The notes beneath the pieces are model-generated. The model had not been told where the DNA came from. It saw only the letters and a list, made by a program, of their open reading frames with translations, and ran no database searches. A program made the translations under genes and the position numbers. From contig BFEA01000077.1 of assembly GCA_003427395.1 (NCBI GenBank), positions 2,070,259 to 2,096,607 on the forward strand: 26,349 nucleotides of DNA, given 5' to 3'. Of this stretch, positions 25,676-26,349 are shown piece after piece. This DNA is from Chara braunii (lineage: Eukaryota; Streptophyta; Charophyceae; Charales; Characeae). Numbering within the stretch: position 1 is the first letter of the stretch; each line of letters begins with the position of its first letter.

Positions 25676-25750
25676 CACCAAGTCCTGGATGAATTCCGTG
25701 TACATAGGGTTGTACTGTCGTGTGAATGGCGGTCCTATCTATGCAAGAGC

Positions 25751-25829
25751 CCCCCAAAGTCTCTAGCCAGACTCGAACCCACGCCCTTCATTATGTAACA
25801 GCAGTGCCCTACCATATGTGCTACGTTGT
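25751..25829 (-). tRNA. tRNA-like relic
   Basis: On the minus strand, a box A-like TAGCACATATGG and a good box B (GGTTCGAGTCT) lie 32 nt apart. Acceptor ends do not pair well, and the region between has no clean anticodon stem. It is probably a pseudo-tRNA or SINE head. Confidence 0.4.
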
Positions 25830-26065
25830 GAATTGATGCCAATGTATGATATGCCAGAACAGGGAAGGGAAGAATGTCAGAGCCAACAATAACCACGTCA
25901 AGCAGCCCACGCATAGTCAAGACCCAGCAGACAGCAACCTGGACTAGGTCCCCTTGGGTGGTGCGCAGGCAGTGTCTGTATAAGCTTACCGTGCGCCATC
26001 CCAAGGGTGTGTGTGTCCAGCCGTGCGTCACCCTAACGCCCTGCCGGTGTCCGTGCACGAGGCTG
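25830..26065. other. Spacer between two tRNA-like sequences
   Basis: No gene or repeat was recognised. It could be the body of a composite retroposon, since both neighbours are tRNA-like on the same strand. Confidence 0.35.
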
Positions 26066-26145
26066 CATTTGAGTTTTGAACCTGCAACCTCATACCACAA
26101 TGCGCATTTCCAACCGGTGCTCTAACCACTGAGCTACTTCCCGCC
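26066..26145 (-). tRNA. tRNA-like sequence with perfect box A
   Basis: On the minus strand it reads GGGAAGTAGCTCAGTGGTTA with box A TAGCTCAGTGG, a D-stem GCTC/GAGC, and box B-like GGTTCAAAACT 43 nt further on. The D-arm is fully paired. The T-arm is imperfect and I find no safe anticodon. It is a decayed tRNA or a tRNA-derived retroposon. Confidence 0.5.
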
Positions 26146-26320
26146 TCCTCCTTTAGCTTTGGAAGAGATGGAATGGTACCAGGGGGATAGTGGCTAAACC
26201 TAGATGTACATGGTATAGGCCTGCTCAGTCAATCCCCTGGGTCGCAGGACAATCAATGCTGGCAGGCCTCAGGGTCGTCGTTGTTCTCAGACATTCTCAT
26301 TTGCTCTGTGTGGCATGTAG

Positions 26321-26349
26321 GCAAAAAAAAAAAAAAAAAAAAAAAAAAA
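26321..26349 (+). repeat. Poly(A) at window edge
   Basis: The window ends in an uninterrupted A-run, either a retroposon tail or an assembly break in a homopolymer. Confidence 0.85.

Overview
The window reads as eukaryotic nuclear DNA, most likely from a streptophyte plant or charophyte-type green alga. The grounds are one clear spliceosomal protein gene, plant-style U6 snRNA relatives, tRNA-like Pol III sequences, poly(A)-tailed retroposons, an LTR-type primer-binding site, and very many (GA)n/(CT)n, homopolymer and tetranucleotide tracts. A Chara-like genome is my best guess, as inference only. Both ends are low complexity, (GA)n at base 1 and poly(A) at the last base, which looks like assembly breaks in repeats.

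Only one gene is a confident, intact protein-coding gene: a single-exon CTNNBL1 (beta-catenin-like protein 1, an ARM-type spliceosome-associated protein) at 2296-4047 on the plus strand. It starts directly after a (GA)33 tract and is followed by alternating (GA)n and (CT)n blocks. A degraded LINE-like reverse-transcriptase tail may lie on the minus strand near 20.75-20.97 kb.

Layout: 0-2.2 kb holds low-complexity DNA, a tRNA-like sequence and a 718-bp poly(A)-tailed insertion with an exact 15-bp target-site duplication. 2.2-4.8 kb is CTNNBL1 and its microsatellite-rich flank. 5-6.5 kb holds a minus-strand U6 retrocopy and three foldback elements, two of them of one family. 7-8.6 kb is a purine tract followed by long tetranucleotide arrays. 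8.9-11 kb holds two copies of a short element with internal inverted repeats and two copies of a SINE-like family. 11.8-12.9 kb holds another foldback element, diverged tandem repeats and three tRNA-like retroposon relics. 13.5-13.9 kb carries two tandem U6-like sequences. 14.2-16 kb has diverged tandem repeats, including one of 10-bp period. 16.9-18.6 kb is a candidate LTR with an array of small hairpins sharing one loop, ending at a primer-binding-site-like motif. 21-24.3 kb holds a 345-bp foldback, four more SINE-like copies (one with a perfect 16-bp TSD), a U6 5' fragment and 235-bp tandem repeats, one of which a SINE interrupts. 25-25.7 kb is a tandem array of an exon-like module, followed by tRNA-like sequences.

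Apart from CTNNBL1 the window is mainly a graveyard of small non-autonomous elements: tRNA- and U6-derived retroposons and foldback/MITE-like DNAs. The most unusual structures are the TAAGTT-loop hairpin array, the SINE family with compensatory hairpin changes, the exon-like tandem array and the dense cluster of foldbacks.
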